A stretch of 7,842 nucleotides of DNA, taken from Akkermansiaceae bacterium (GTDB taxonomy: Bacteria; Verrucomicrobiota; Verrucomicrobiia; Verrucomicrobiales; Akkermansiaceae). The position numbers and the translations under genes are program-made. The notes beneath the pieces were generated by a model that was not told where the DNA came from, ran no database searches, and saw only the letters and a list, made by a program, of their open reading frames with translations. The stretch lies in the NCBI GenBank assembly GCA_028293225.1, contig JAQGPE010000019.1, positions 1 through 7,842 of the forward strand, written 5' to 3'. Within the stretch, counting starts at the first letter, position 1. Every line of letters begins with the position of its first letter. Positions 1 to 6,794 of the stretch are shown one piece after another.

Positions 1-596
1 TGAAGTCCATCGCCCGCAGGGATGCTGGCGATGACTTCGCCGCCGCCCTTTTTCGCGCTCAGGGTCAATGGCACCTTGGCTTTGGAATCGAGTCCGACGT
101 AGAGGAAAGGCTGTTCGATCTCAACCAGTTTACCCTCCCGGACCGCGAATTTCTGGCGCACCAGGTGCATGTTGTCGGTACGTCCCATGGCGTAGATGAA
201 GCCATTGCCCGGGACGATGAGAGCATCGGCCGAGATCTGACCCACCGGTTGGCCGGTCTTTTCATCCGTGACGGTGAAGGATGGATCCGCACTCGGGCCC
301 GGGTCGAAATCGATGAAATGCCGGGTCTCGCTCTCGCGGTTGAGACGGGTCGAGAGCAGCCGGGTGATCTCGGGCTCCGAGTCATCCTTCGCGCCCTTGG
401 GTTTCAAAGGCTCGTTGACCAGCTTCGACAGCGCCGCATCGTAGGAAATCTGCTCCGGCAAAGGGGCATCGCCGCCGTCGATGACGAGGGTCTTCAGGCC
501 GGGGAAAGGGACGGCGAGGCCTTTGGCATCCTCCGCATGCAAGGGGGCAAACGAGAGCGAAAGACTCGTGAGAGCGAGAATGAGTGAACGTGTCAT
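1..596 (-). CDS. Exported protein of unknown function (5' part, 3' end off the window)
   Basis: Reading leftwards from an ATG at 596-594, the frame stays open to the window edge, giving 198 codons without a stop; the C-terminus is missing. The first ~21 residues look like a signal peptide: a basic start (MTRS), a hydrophobic stretch (LILALTSLSLSF) and a likely cleavage site after LHA, before EDA. The mature part is hydrophilic and acidic/lysine-rich, with a beta-rich look near residues 125-190 (for example FIYAMGRTDNMHLVRQKFAV). I see no catalytic motif, cysteine cluster or lipobox. I do not recognise the family. It is divergent from the metallopeptidase gene at 769, with 172 bp between the starts. 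No clear Shine-Dalgarno sequence precedes the ATG. The gene is supported by the signal peptide and the long open frame; the function is unknown. Confidence 0.75.
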   Translation of the reverse strand, partial: MTRSLILALTSLSLSFAPLHAEDAKGLAVPFPGLKTLVIDGGDAPLPEQISYDAALSKLVNEPLKPKGAKDDSEPEITRLLSTRLNRESETRHFIDFDPGPSADPSFTVTDEKTGQPVGQISADALIVPGNGFIYAMGRTDNMHLVRQKFAVREGKLVEIEQPFLYVGLDSKAKVPLTLSAKKGGGEVIASIPAGDGL

Positions 597-671
597 GGGC
601 AATGGAGAGATTTTGACTGCCATCCGTCGAAGAACGACAGGTTTCCGTCTCTACCCCGATCTACGGGTCAC

Positions 672-687
672 GCCACTGAAAAGTGGC
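672..687. other. Perfect hairpin with GAAA loop in the divergent intergenic region
   Basis: GCCACT (672-677), loop GAAA (678-681), AGTGGC (682-687): a perfect 6-bp stem that presents a GAAA tetraloop if transcribed on the plus strand. It lies in the leader of the minus-strand gene starting at 596 and upstream of the plus-strand gene starting at 769. It could be an RNA hairpin, a binding site or a leftover of a mobile element end. The short run CCTTT after it is too weak for a confident terminator. The role is not known. Confidence 0.35.
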
Positions 688-710
688 CCTTTACGAAGGA
701 TTTTCACTCG

Positions 711-725
711 CAGCGGACGCCGCTG
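711..725. other. Second short perfect hairpin in the divergent intergenic region
   Basis: CAGCGG (711-716), loop ACG (717-719), CCGCTG (720-725): a perfect 6-bp stem 23 bp to the right of the GAAA hairpin and just left of a TTGACA hexamer (733-738). G+C-rich short palindromes arise often by chance, so this is reported only because two such structures fall in one 172-bp non-coding gap. An operator is possible. No T-tract follows, so a terminator is unlikely. Confidence 0.25.
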
Positions 726-768
726 GCCCGGCTTGACAGAAATAGGCCGCCCGTTGCGTTCCTGAACC

Positions 769-1458
769 ATGATCCAGAGGCTCCTACTGGTTTTGCTCCT
801 TCCTCTCGGTGCCACCGCGGAGAATTCCCGGCTTGCCGCGTCAGACTACCAGCAACAAACCGTCCACACTTGGACGGTGTACGTGGAAAAGTCCCTCTCC
901 GATCATCCGCGGCTATCGGAAGCGATCACCTTGCTCGATCGCCGCCTCGGGGAAATCGAAGCCATCGTTCCTGCCGATGACCTCCCTGAGCTGCGGAAGG
1001 TGCCGATCTGGCTTAGCCGCAATTCCGCTACGGGCGCCTGCTACCATCCTTCTGCGGAATGGCTGCGGGCAAATGGCCGGGTGGTGGAAATGGCGCGCGC
1101 GATCGAACTGCAGAATATCGATCATTTTCTCGACTGGTCGACCACCCAGCCCTTGATGATCCTCCACGAAATGAGCCACGCCTGGCAGGACCGGGTCATC
1201 GATCAGGGCTATTCAAACCCGGAGATCCTGGCGGCTTTCAAGACCGCCAGCGAATCAAGGATTTATGAAAAAGTCCGCTATGCGGGAGGTGGCGAGCGGC
1301 GTCACTACGCCATGACCAATGCGATGGAGTACTTCGCGGAATGCAGCGAAGCCTATTTCGGCCGCAACGACTTTCAGCCATTCGACCGCGCGGAGCTCAA
1401 GACCTTTGATCCCACGGGAGAGCGGATGGTGAGGAAGATGTGGAGGATCCCTGATTGA
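769..1458 (+). CDS. Exported HExxH metallopeptidase-like protein (lethal-factor-like C-terminal fold)
   Basis: The 229-residue product starts with a signal peptide (MIQRLLLVLLLPLGATA, probable cleavage near residue 17), so it acts outside the cytoplasm. The zinc motif HEMSH is at residues 133-137, with E134 as the candidate general base. About 50 residues on comes NAMEYFAECSEAYFG (184-198), where E187 (or E191) is the likely third zinc ligand. An HExxH motif followed by an E-[FY]-F-A-E helix is the arrangement of anthrax lethal factor-type zincins, so a related fold is inferred from motifs only. C91 and C192 could form a disulfide. The substrate is unknown; cell-wall or protein cleavage cannot be told apart. 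The ATG at 769 is chosen because the signal peptide follows it directly; no strong ribosome binding site is visible. It is the only plus-strand gene, divergent from the gene ending the left edge and convergent with the pilT-like gene. Confidence 0.82.
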   Translation: MIQRLLLVLLLPLGATAENSRLAASDYQQQTVHTWTVYVEKSLSDHPRLSEAITLLDRRLGEIEAIVPADDLPELRKVPIWLSRNSATGACYHPSAEWLRANGRVVEMARAIELQNIDHFLDWSTTQPLMILHEMSHAWQDRVIDQGYSNPEILAAFKTASESRIYEKVRYAGGGERRHYAMTNAMEYFAECSEAYFGRNDFQPFDRAELKTFDPTGERMVRKMWRIPD

Positions 1459-1569
1459 GAGTTCGGTCTTTCCTCCCACCCAAACCCGCGCGACGAGCAT
1501 TGGAGCGATTGCCGTCTGACCACAAGTAAGGACCTGGATTTTCGAACCTCCCTTAGCGGATTCAGCATC

Positions 1570-2631
1570 CTACCGGTCTTTCGTCATGAACGCCGGATGA
1601 CGGGCCCTGCTGAGCGCCGTATCGTAAGTGATCCGCGTTTTCTGATAGAGATCCAGCAGGCAGGCATCCATGGTGTTCATTCCTTCGCGTCCGCTGGTCT
1701 GCAGGCAGTTTTCGAGAGAATGAAACTGACCTTCCCGGATGATGTTCCGGATGGCGGGGGTCGCGACGAGGATCTCGTAAGCCAGCACGCGGTGGGAGCG
1801 GTCGCTGGAGGGGAGCAGTTGCTGGACAATGATGCCCTGGAGGGAATTGGCCAGCTGCAGGACGATCTGCTTCTGGGTGCTGCCCTCGAAAATACCGGTG
1901 ACGCGCTCGATCGCCTGGGTGGTGCTGGTGGAATGCAGCGTGCTGAGGACGAGATGGCCCGTTTCCGCAGCGGTGAGCGCGGTCATGATGGTCTCAGGCT
2001 CGCGCATTTCTCCGACGACGATGACATCGGGATCTTGCCGCAGGACATGGGTGAGGGCCCGGCGGAAGGAGTGCGTGTCGGTCAACAGTTCCTGCTGGAC
2101 CACGATGGCCTTCTGATTGCGGTGAACGTGCTCAATGGGGTCCTCAATCGTGACGATCTTGCAGCGGCGCTCGCTGTTGATGAGATTCACCATGTAGTTG
2201 AGCGTGGTCGTCTTGCCGGCGCCCGTCGCTCCGCAAACGAGTACGAGCCCGTTGGGCTTGCGGGCAAATTCGTCGATCTTGACCGGTAAGCCAAGCTCGT
2301 CACGGGTGGGGATTTCACCGCCACAGAATCGGAAGCTGAACTCGATGCTGCCGTTGTGTTTGTAGGCGGTTACGCGCAGCCGGCCGGCGACGTGATGATT
2401 CAGTGAGACACACAACTCCCATTCCCTCGCGAAGGTCTCAAGCTGGTCGCCATTCAGCAACCGTGCCGAAATCGCTTCGAGCTGCTCCGTGTAAAGAACG
2501 TCGCTACTGACGAAAATGATCTCCCCGTTGACCCGGAGCGAGGCGGGGAGACCGGCAATGAGATGGAGGTCGGAAGCGCGAAGCTTGGCAGCCTCGATCA
2601 GGAAGCTTTCGAGAAGGGGGTGGACGTTCAT
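1570..2631 (-). CDS. pilT: PilT-type twitching ATPase (secretion ATPase superfamily)
   Basis: This 353-residue protein has the PilT length and motif order: ASDLHL near residues 19-24, the N-terminal PAS-like domain, Walker A GATGAGKT at 134-141, the Asp box (TIEDPIEHVH, ~161-170), Walker B DVIVVGEMRE at 202-211, the His box ETGHLVLSTLHS at 223-234 and AIRNIIREGQ at 293-302. PilT hexamers use ATP to retract type IV pili at the inner membrane. The start at 2631 is preferred over an in-frame ATG at 2664, because it overlaps the stop of the upstream TPR gene as ATGA (2631-2628) and begins directly with the conserved N-terminal region. It is the last gene of the minus-strand operon. No pilin, PilB or PilC is in the window, so a role outside classical pilus retraction, or as a PilU-like paralog, is possible. 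All ATPase motifs look intact. Confidence 0.93.
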   Translation of the reverse strand: MNVHPLLESFLIEAAKLRASDLHLIAGLPASLRVNGEIIFVSSDVLYTEQLEAISARLLNGDQLETFAREWELCVSLNHHVAGRLRVTAYKHNGSIEFSFRFCGGEIPTRDELGLPVKIDEFARKPNGLVLVCGATGAGKTTTLNYMVNLINSERRCKIVTIEDPIEHVHRNQKAIVVQQELLTDTHSFRRALTHVLRQDPDVIVVGEMREPETIMTALTAAETGHLVLSTLHSTSTTQAIERVTGIFEGSTQKQIVLQLANSLQGIIVQQLLPSSDRSHRVLAYEILVATPAIRNIIREGQFHSLENCLQTSGREGMNTMDACLLDLYQKTRITYDTALSRARHPAFMTKDR

Positions 2632-3407
2632 AGGCGGATAAAATTCCGGAACCGCCGCCACCAATGGAACAGCGGTGGCGTGACTTCGAGGGACGCCAGC
2701 ATCCCATGAGCCGCGGGATTCATTGGACTGAGCCTCAGGGCATGGTTCGCCGATTCAGCGGCGGCTATTTGAAGGCCGAGCTCCTGTTGGCAGATGGCGG
2801 CCTGAAGCCAGAGAGAGATCCGGGAAGCATCGAGAGCGATGGCCCTCTGAACTGAGACGAGAGCCTGCACGAAGCGGCCGTAGTGGCTGTTGACCCGTGA
2901 GATGAGCCAATGCACCAGCCAATTGGCCGGATCGAGCGTGATGGCTCTTTCCAGGCAGTACTCGGCGCGCGTTTGTTTCTGTGCCAGCAACACATCCGCG
3001 CGCGCCACCCACAGGTAGGAAGAATCGCCGCGCTCGCTGAACGATGCGTCGGAGAACGCCATGGCAGTTTTGAAATCCCCCATCCGGGCAAGGGCGACGG
3101 CTTTGGCCGCAAGCAGCTCGGGTTCGCGAGGGAACATTTCCAACGCTTTGTCGGCCCATAGCTTCGCCTCCCGGAATTCCCCCAATTCAATCAGCATGCG
3201 TACCTGTCCTGTCCAAGGTAGCGGGTTTTTCGGATTGTGTTCCAGCACCCTCGCGTAGGCGCGGAGAGCTTCCTCAAATTCACCATTTTCAAACGAGCGC
3301 GCGGCCTCGCGCAGGAAATAGGCTTCGTCCTGCTGGACCGGTTCGGAGACAACTTCGAGGCGGTCCGGAGAGACGTTTTCAAATTCCAGTCTGGAAAAGC
3401 GGCTCAT
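2628..3407 (-). CDS. Tetratricopeptide repeat (TPR) protein
   Basis: The 259-residue product is almost entirely alpha-helical 34-residue repeats. About six TPR units can be followed from residue ~28 to ~231, for example EAARSFENGEFEEALRAYAR (34-53), LGEFREAKLWADKALEMFP (75-93), AEYCLERAITLDPANWLV (148-165) and QALVSVQRAIALDASRISLW (181-200). TPRs are protein-binding scaffolds. No signal peptide is seen, so it is probably cytoplasmic. The last ~13 residues (FHWWRRFRNFIRL) are aromatic and basic and could contact the membrane. The gene is locked between neighbours: its ATG (3407) overlaps the stop of the S26-like gene as ATGA, and its own TGA (2630-2628) overlaps the pilT-like start. It is therefore very likely translated with both. 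The binding partner is unknown; the context suggests the S26-like membrane protein or the PilT-like ATPase. Confidence 0.85.
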   Translation of the reverse strand: MSRFSRLEFENVSPDRLEVVSEPVQQDEAYFLREAARSFENGEFEEALRAYARVLEHNPKNPLPWTGQVRMLIELGEFREAKLWADKALEMFPREPELLAAKAVALARMGDFKTAMAFSDASFSERGDSSYLWVARADVLLAQKQTRAEYCLERAITLDPANWLVHWLISRVNSHYGRFVQALVSVQRAIALDASRISLWLQAAICQQELGLQIAAAESANHALRLSPMNPAAHGMLASLEVTPPLFHWWRRFRNFIRL

Positions 3408-4285
3408 GGTTTCGAGATACGGTTCTGGCCGGTGGCCGAAAGAGGTTTCAAAGGTTCGAGATCGGGAGTCTTCCAGAACCAGCGGCGATAAGGCCGGCCA
3501 AGAAGATCACTATCGAGGATTCGGGTGAGTCTCAGCAAAAGGCCCGTTTGATCCCCTCCATGAGCATATGCCGCCCCGGTCGGCCAGATAAAGTATACGC
3601 CCCCTTCCACAACCATTTCTCCATCTTTTGGCATTTGATCCGAGACTCGCTCAAAAAACCGGCCGTTCACCTCGAACGAGTCGTTATGGAAGCGGAGAGT
3701 ATCGCCCGGGCCGGCAAGAATCCGGTCCATGTTCACCTGACCGGTCGGCAGCCGATAGACGACCCACTCGCCCTGAACCCACGGCGGATAGGCCCCATGA
3801 ATCATGACGGTGGTTCCCTTGCTGGTGACCCTCTGTGCGAAGGCAGGGACGACACTTCGCAAACCCACGGAATAAATCGCGATCACCAGCAGCGAGGCAA
3901 GCAGCGAAGTTCGCCACAGCCGGGAGAAACCCCGCCACTGGGGATACAGCACTGTCAATACCGCTGCTGCCGAAATCGCGTGAATGGCACTGACCAGAGC
4001 CGCTGCGATATAAGCAATACCGGTGTTCAGACTAACGATATCGATCGCCAACAGAACCAGCCAGATGGCCAGCACGCCAGCGCCCAAGACCGGCCTCCCC
4101 TGCTGCCGCCACATCAGTCCGGGCAACAGCAGCCACGAAACCGATGAATAAGAACCCGCCCAATGAACCACCGGCGCGTTCAGTTCCGGGCTCCTCTGTC
4201 GGATACCGACCGTGAGCCGGTTCATCCTCGCGAGCAAGCGCGAACGCCTGCCAGCCCGGGGCGGATAATAGGGTGAGGTTTTCAT
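3404..4285 (-). CDS. Multi-pass membrane protein with a degenerate signal peptidase I (S26)-like domain
   Basis: The 293-residue product has a basic N-terminus, then hydrophobic segments at about 48-58, 65-86, 88-113 and 126-143, then an extracytoplasmic-type domain (~150-271). That domain recalls S26 peptidases: PPWVQGEWVVY (167-177) matches the PTLxxGDxVxV segment, MDRILAGPGDTLRF (186-199) matches box D (KRVxGxPGDxV) with a following NG (207-208), and ILDSDLLGRPYRRWFW (256-271) matches the terminal V-P-x-x-x-h-h-GR block. The nucleophile serine position (three residues before P167) is glycine, the lysine before R188 is aspartate, and the GDNRDxSxDSR box is not recognisable. I infer a catalytically dead S26 fold; a very divergent active enzyme is possible. 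It starts 24 nt after the DUF2997-like gene and overlaps the TPR gene by ATGA, so it belongs to the operon. Confidence 0.7.
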   Translation of the reverse strand: MKTSPYYPPRAGRRSRLLARMNRLTVGIRQRSPELNAPVVHWAGSYSSVSWLLLPGLMWRQQGRPVLGAGVLAIWLVLLAIDIVSLNTGIAYIAAALVSAIHAISAAAVLTVLYPQWRGFSRLWRTSLLASLLVIAIYSVGLRSVVPAFAQRVTSKGTTVMIHGAYPPWVQGEWVVYRLPTGQVNMDRILAGPGDTLRFHNDSFEVNGRFFERVSDQMPKDGEMVVEGGVYFIWPTGAAYAHGGDQTGLLLRLTRILDSDLLGRPYRRWFWKTPDLEPLKPLSATGQNRISKP

Positions 4286-4309
4286 GTCCGGGAACGGGAG
4301 CCGTCTTCC

Positions 4310-4507
4310 TCAATGATGCTGATCAATCCGCACGGTTTCCTCCGGCTCGTAGGCTTCGCTCGTTTCGCGCTGTGAGTCGATATGCCCGACGATCTTCTCG
4401 ATGATTGCCGTCGCACTTTGGCAACCGGCCTTGCCCTTGTAGCCGTGGATGTGAACTTCCACACGACCTTCGGGCGTGATGGTGATGGTGAATTCTTTTT
4501 GGTTCAT
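4310..4507 (-). CDS. DUF2997-like small protein
   Basis: The 65-residue product opens with a short beta-rich part (KEFTITITPEGRVEVHIHGY, 4-23), then GKAGCQSATAIIEKIVG (25-41) with a single cysteine, C29, and an acidic tail. The layout I/V-x-I-x-P-x-G-x-V followed by G-x-x-G-x-x-C and a short helix is what I know from DUF2997 proteins, small proteins found beside Ycf35 (DUF1257) genes in cyanobacteria. The assignment is from memory of the motif, not from a search. The ATG is only 3 nt after the stop of the Ycf35-like gene. A GGGAG sequence lies about nine bases upstream, one of the few plausible ribosome binding sites here. The function is unknown; C29 could bind a metal or take part in redox chemistry, but one cysteine alone proves nothing. 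Confidence 0.7.
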   Translation of the reverse strand: MNQKEFTITITPEGRVEVHIHGYKGKAGCQSATAIIEKIVGHIDSQRETSEAYEPEETVRIDQHH

Positions 4508-4510
4508 GGC

Positions 4511-4981
4511 TCAGTGCTCCCAGTGGCGGACGGTCATGTGAATGGCGTTGGTTTCGTCCTCGACTTCTTCCACCAGCACAAAATCGCGCGCCTGCATCTC
4601 GTGCCGGATCTGCTGATAAACATAGTCACGCACCAGGCGCTGGCTCATTTCCTCACCCAGCTGCCGCAGCACCTCCTCACTCTGGCCCGGGCCGTTGACA
4701 TGCAGCGACGCCTTGCCTCTCTCGTCCCGGCTGATCGTGACAGTGACACCGTCACGGGTGAAACTGAGCCTCTCGGCAAGGCCCAACTGATCGGTCAACA
4801 CCTGACTGTTGGGGACCTCGATGGCGACGCCGGTCTTCGCGGAGATCTCCCCTTCCGAATCCAGATCAGTCAATCCCTTGGCTGCGCTGTAACCGAGCGA
4901 AGCCGCGGCGCTGACCACCGCGGTGGCGAAAGCCGCCCAGACGGCGATGACAACAGGCGTAAGAATCAGGACAGCTCCCAT
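4511..4981 (-). CDS. Small protein with hydrophobic N-terminus and Ycf35/DUF1257-like C-terminal region
   Basis: With the ATG at 4981 the product has 156 residues. Residues 1-36 are hydrophobic and alanine-rich (VLILTPVVIAVWAAFATAVV at 4-23), suggesting a membrane anchor or an uncleaved signal. After an acidic linker come beta strands (VTVTISRDERGKASLHVNG, 79-97), then a helix and the C-terminus: LVRDYVYQQIRHEMQARDF (116-134), VLVEEVEDETNAIHMTVRHW (135-154). The pattern Y-x-Y-x-x-h-x-x-E-h-x-x-x-x-F-x-h-V-E-E followed by h-x-h-x-V-R-x-W is what I recall from the C-terminal part of Ycf35 (DUF1257). The N-terminal half of Ycf35 is not recognisable. A GTG at 5038 would add 19 residues, but these are basic and His-rich and weaken the N-terminal signal, so I prefer the ATG. 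It lies between the Ycf46-like and DUF2997-like genes, which supports the family guess. Confidence 0.65.
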   Translation of the reverse strand: MGAVLILTPVVIAVWAAFATAVVSAAASLGYSAAKGLTDLDSEGEISAKTGVAIEVPNSQVLTDQLGLAERLSFTRDGVTVTISRDERGKASLHVNGPGQSEEVLRQLGEEMSQRLVRDYVYQQIRHEMQARDFVLVEEVEDETNAIHMTVRHWEH

Positions 4982-5056
4982 GATGCGGCGTGGTTGGATG
5001 TGATGAATGATTCGACATTGCCGGTGGAGTTTCCTCACACGGGAAAATGGAGAATC

Positions 5057-6610
5057 TTAGAATTCCATGCGCCGTGAGGTCGTAGCAACGGAATCCGGCC
5101 GGGCATTGCTGGCATCGCGCGCCCTGCCACTGGCCCAGGATCGCAGGCGGTTGATCTGCTCATCCATGGTCCGGGCCAGAGGGACGGTCTCGTGAAGCGC
5201 CTTGAGCAGGTCTCCTGTCTCCAGTTCGCGACCCGCGTAAAAGGCGTCGTACATCGCGCTGGTGATCGCTTCCTCGATCTCCGCGCCGCTGAAGTCCTTG
5301 CTGTTTTCGGCGAGAGCCGGCAGGTCGAAGTTCTCCGGCACCCGCTTGCGCCGGTTCAGGTGGATCGCAAAGATTTGCGCCCTTTCAGCCTGCCCGGGAA
5401 GATCCACAAAGAAAATCTCATCCAGCCGTCCCTTGCGCATGAGTTCCGGTGGCAAGTGCGAAATATCATTGGCCGTGGCCACCACAAACACCGGCGATTT
5501 CTTCTCTGAAAGCCAGGTGAGAAAGGTGCCGAACACCCGTGCGGTGGTTCCGCCATCGCTGGAGCCCGAACCTTGCGAACCGGCGAAGGCCTTGTCGATT
5601 TCATCCACCCACAGGATCGCAGGCGCCACGGACTCGGCGACCGCCACCGCCTTTCTGACGTTTTCCTCGGACGAGCCCACCAGGCTGTTGAACATCCGGC
5701 CCATGTCGAACCGCAGCAACGGCAGTTGCCACAGACTGGAGACGGCTTTGGCGCAGAGGCTCTTGCCGCAGCCCTGCACGCCCAGCATCAGGATACCCTT
5801 CGGCGCTGGCAGCCCGAACGCCTGCGCTTCCTTTGAAAAGGCCAGGGAGCGTTTCCCCAGCCAGTCCTTCAGCGCGGCGAGTCCGCCGACATGGTCGAAA
5901 TTTTCGGTCGTCGGATAGTATTCCAGCAGACCGCTCTTGCGGATGATCTGCTGCTTCTCCGCAAACACCGCCTGGATGTCATCGACCTCCAGACCGTCGC
6001 CGGTGACGATGATTTTCGCGAAAACATTTTCCGCCTCCCCCAAGGTCAGGCCCAGCGCCGCCTGTAGCAGGCGCTCGCGGCCGGCCTCATCCAGATCCAT
6101 CTTCACGTCCCGGACCTTCCGCACGTCGTTCAGGATGTTCTCCAGCAGTTCAGCCAATTCGTCACGACCTGGCGCGGGGAAATTCAGCACCGTGATTTCC
6201 TTTTCCAACTCGACCGGAATTTCCAGGACCGGCGAGATCAGCACGATGGTCTTGTAGCTGCTCTTCAGTTGCAGCGCGATGTCCTTGAGTTTGCGGACCA
6301 CCGCAAAGTTGTTCTTCGTCAGGAAGGGGTGGAAGTCTTTGAAAATGTAGATCGCCGGGTCCACCTGCTCGATCACCTGATCCAGAGCCACCAGGGGATC
6401 CTTCGTTGCTCCGACCCGGTGCTTCTGGGACTGGATCGACATCCCGGCCGGCACAATGCCCGAGCTGTAGGTCCACTCAAAGGCGTTCTTGTCACGCCTC
6501 TTCGCGATGTCGGTCACGACCTTCTGTGCTCGCAGCTCTTCACCGGTGACGATGTAAATAATCGGATAACGAGCGCGGATGAGCGTCTCAATTTCTTCGG
6601 AAAAGTTCAT
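5057..6610 (-). CDS. Ycf46-like AAA ATPase
   Basis: The 517-residue protein has an N-terminal domain (1-~230) beginning [20 protein letters not shown], with a degenerate nucleotide-binding look ([10 protein letters not shown], 88-97) and a helical segment before residue 230. An AAA module follows: [11 protein letters not shown] (241-251), Walker A GVQGCGKS (277-284), Walker B ILWVDEID (332-339), sensor 1 VVATAND (376-382), [15 protein letters not shown] (391-405) with candidate arginine finger R395, and the sensor-2 region SGAEIEEAI (441-449). The GVQGCGKS and KGRxDEIFF wording, and an N-terminal domain that resembles a second inactive ATPase, are typical of Ycf46 proteins of cyanobacteria, plastids and scattered other bacteria. 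The cyanobacterial protein has been linked to inorganic carbon use; whether that applies here is unknown. The start overlaps the end of the 68-residue ORF by 23 nt. All ATPase motifs are intact, so an active hexameric remodeller is expected. Confidence 0.9.
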   Translation of the reverse strand: MNFSEEIETLIRARYPIIYIVTGEELRAQKVVTDIAKRRDKNAFEWTYSSGIVPAGMSIQSQKHRVGATKDPLVALDQVIEQVDPAIYIFKDFHPFLTKNNFAVVRKLKDIALQLKSSYKTIVLISPVLEIPVELEKEITVLNFPAPGRDELAELLENILNDVRKVRDVKMDLDEAGRERLLQAALGLTLGEAENVFAKIIVTGDGLEVDDIQAVFAEKQQIIRKSGLLEYYPTTENFDHVGGLAALKDWLGKRSLAFSKEAQAFGLPAPKGILMLGVQGCGKSLCAKAVSSLWQLPLLRFDMGRMFNSLVGSSEENVRKAVAVAESVAPAILWVDEIDKAFAGSQGSGSSDGGTTARVFGTFLTWLSEKKSPVFVVATANDISHLPPELMRKGRLDEIFFVDLPGQAERAQIFAIHLNRRKRVPENFDLPALAENSKDFSGAEIEEAITSAMYDAFYAGRELETGDLLKALHETVPLARTMDEQINRLRSWASGRARDASNARPDSVATTSRRMEF

Positions 6611-6794
6611 GGTCGGATCGGGTGTTTGGGTGAAGATCGGATGTTTCTGAAAGCGTTGCCCGCAGGGCCAGATCGGGATTGCCCGGTTGGAGAGCGGCCA
6701 GCAGTGCGGATAATTCCGGCGTCACATTCCGGACTAACAGGCGGCCGTCCGGCAGCACGAGGAGGCTGCATTCACTGGGGGATTCCTCTGTCAT
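6588..6794 (-). CDS. Orphan 68-residue protein between the radical SAM and AAA genes
   Basis: The ATG at 6794 overlaps the TGA of the radical SAM gene as ATGA (6794-6791), and the stop at 6588 lies inside the first codons of the AAA gene, so the ORF fits exactly between two sure genes. The product begins [20 protein letters not shown], continues with [19 protein letters not shown] (21-39), and ends in a polar tail ([14 protein letters not shown], 55-68). It has one cysteine (C9). A short beta hairpin plus helix is likely for residues 9-50. No signal peptide or membrane segment is seen. I do not recognise the family. It could be an accessory subunit of the radical SAM enzyme or of the AAA ATPase, or a peptide substrate. 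Its position and coupling, rather than similarity, support it as a real gene. Confidence 0.65.
   Translation of the reverse strand: MTEESPSECSLLVLPDGRLLVRNVTPELSALLAALQPGNPDLALRATLSETSDLHPNTRSDHELFRRN

Noticed and set aside
733..761. TTGACA (733-738) as a -35 box for the metallopeptidase gene
   Set aside because: The hexamer is perfect, but the sequence 15-18 bp downstream (TTGCGT/GCGTTC) is a poor -10, and the distance to the ATG is very short; no promoter is called.
1459..1569. Possible bidirectional terminator in the convergent gap
   Set aside because: I found no clean stem followed by a T-run on either strand.
1597..2289. Plus-strand open frame of 230 codons
   Set aside because: It lies wholly antisense to the pilT-like gene, and its protein has no recognisable motif; long antisense frames are expected in G+C-rich coding DNA.
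3548..4147. Plus-strand open frame of 199 codons
   Set aside because: Antisense to the S26-like membrane protein; the product is a Gln/Arg/Pro-rich string without domain character.
4382..5077. Plus-strand open frame of 231 codons
   Set aside because: Antisense to the DUF2997-like and Ycf35-like genes, whose close spacing and recognisable motifs favour the minus strand.
5136..5625. Repeated 14-mer CAGGATCGCAGGCG at 5136-5149 and 5612-5625
   Set aside because: Both copies lie inside the AAA coding region in unrelated parts of the protein, and there are only two; probably chance in G+C-rich DNA.
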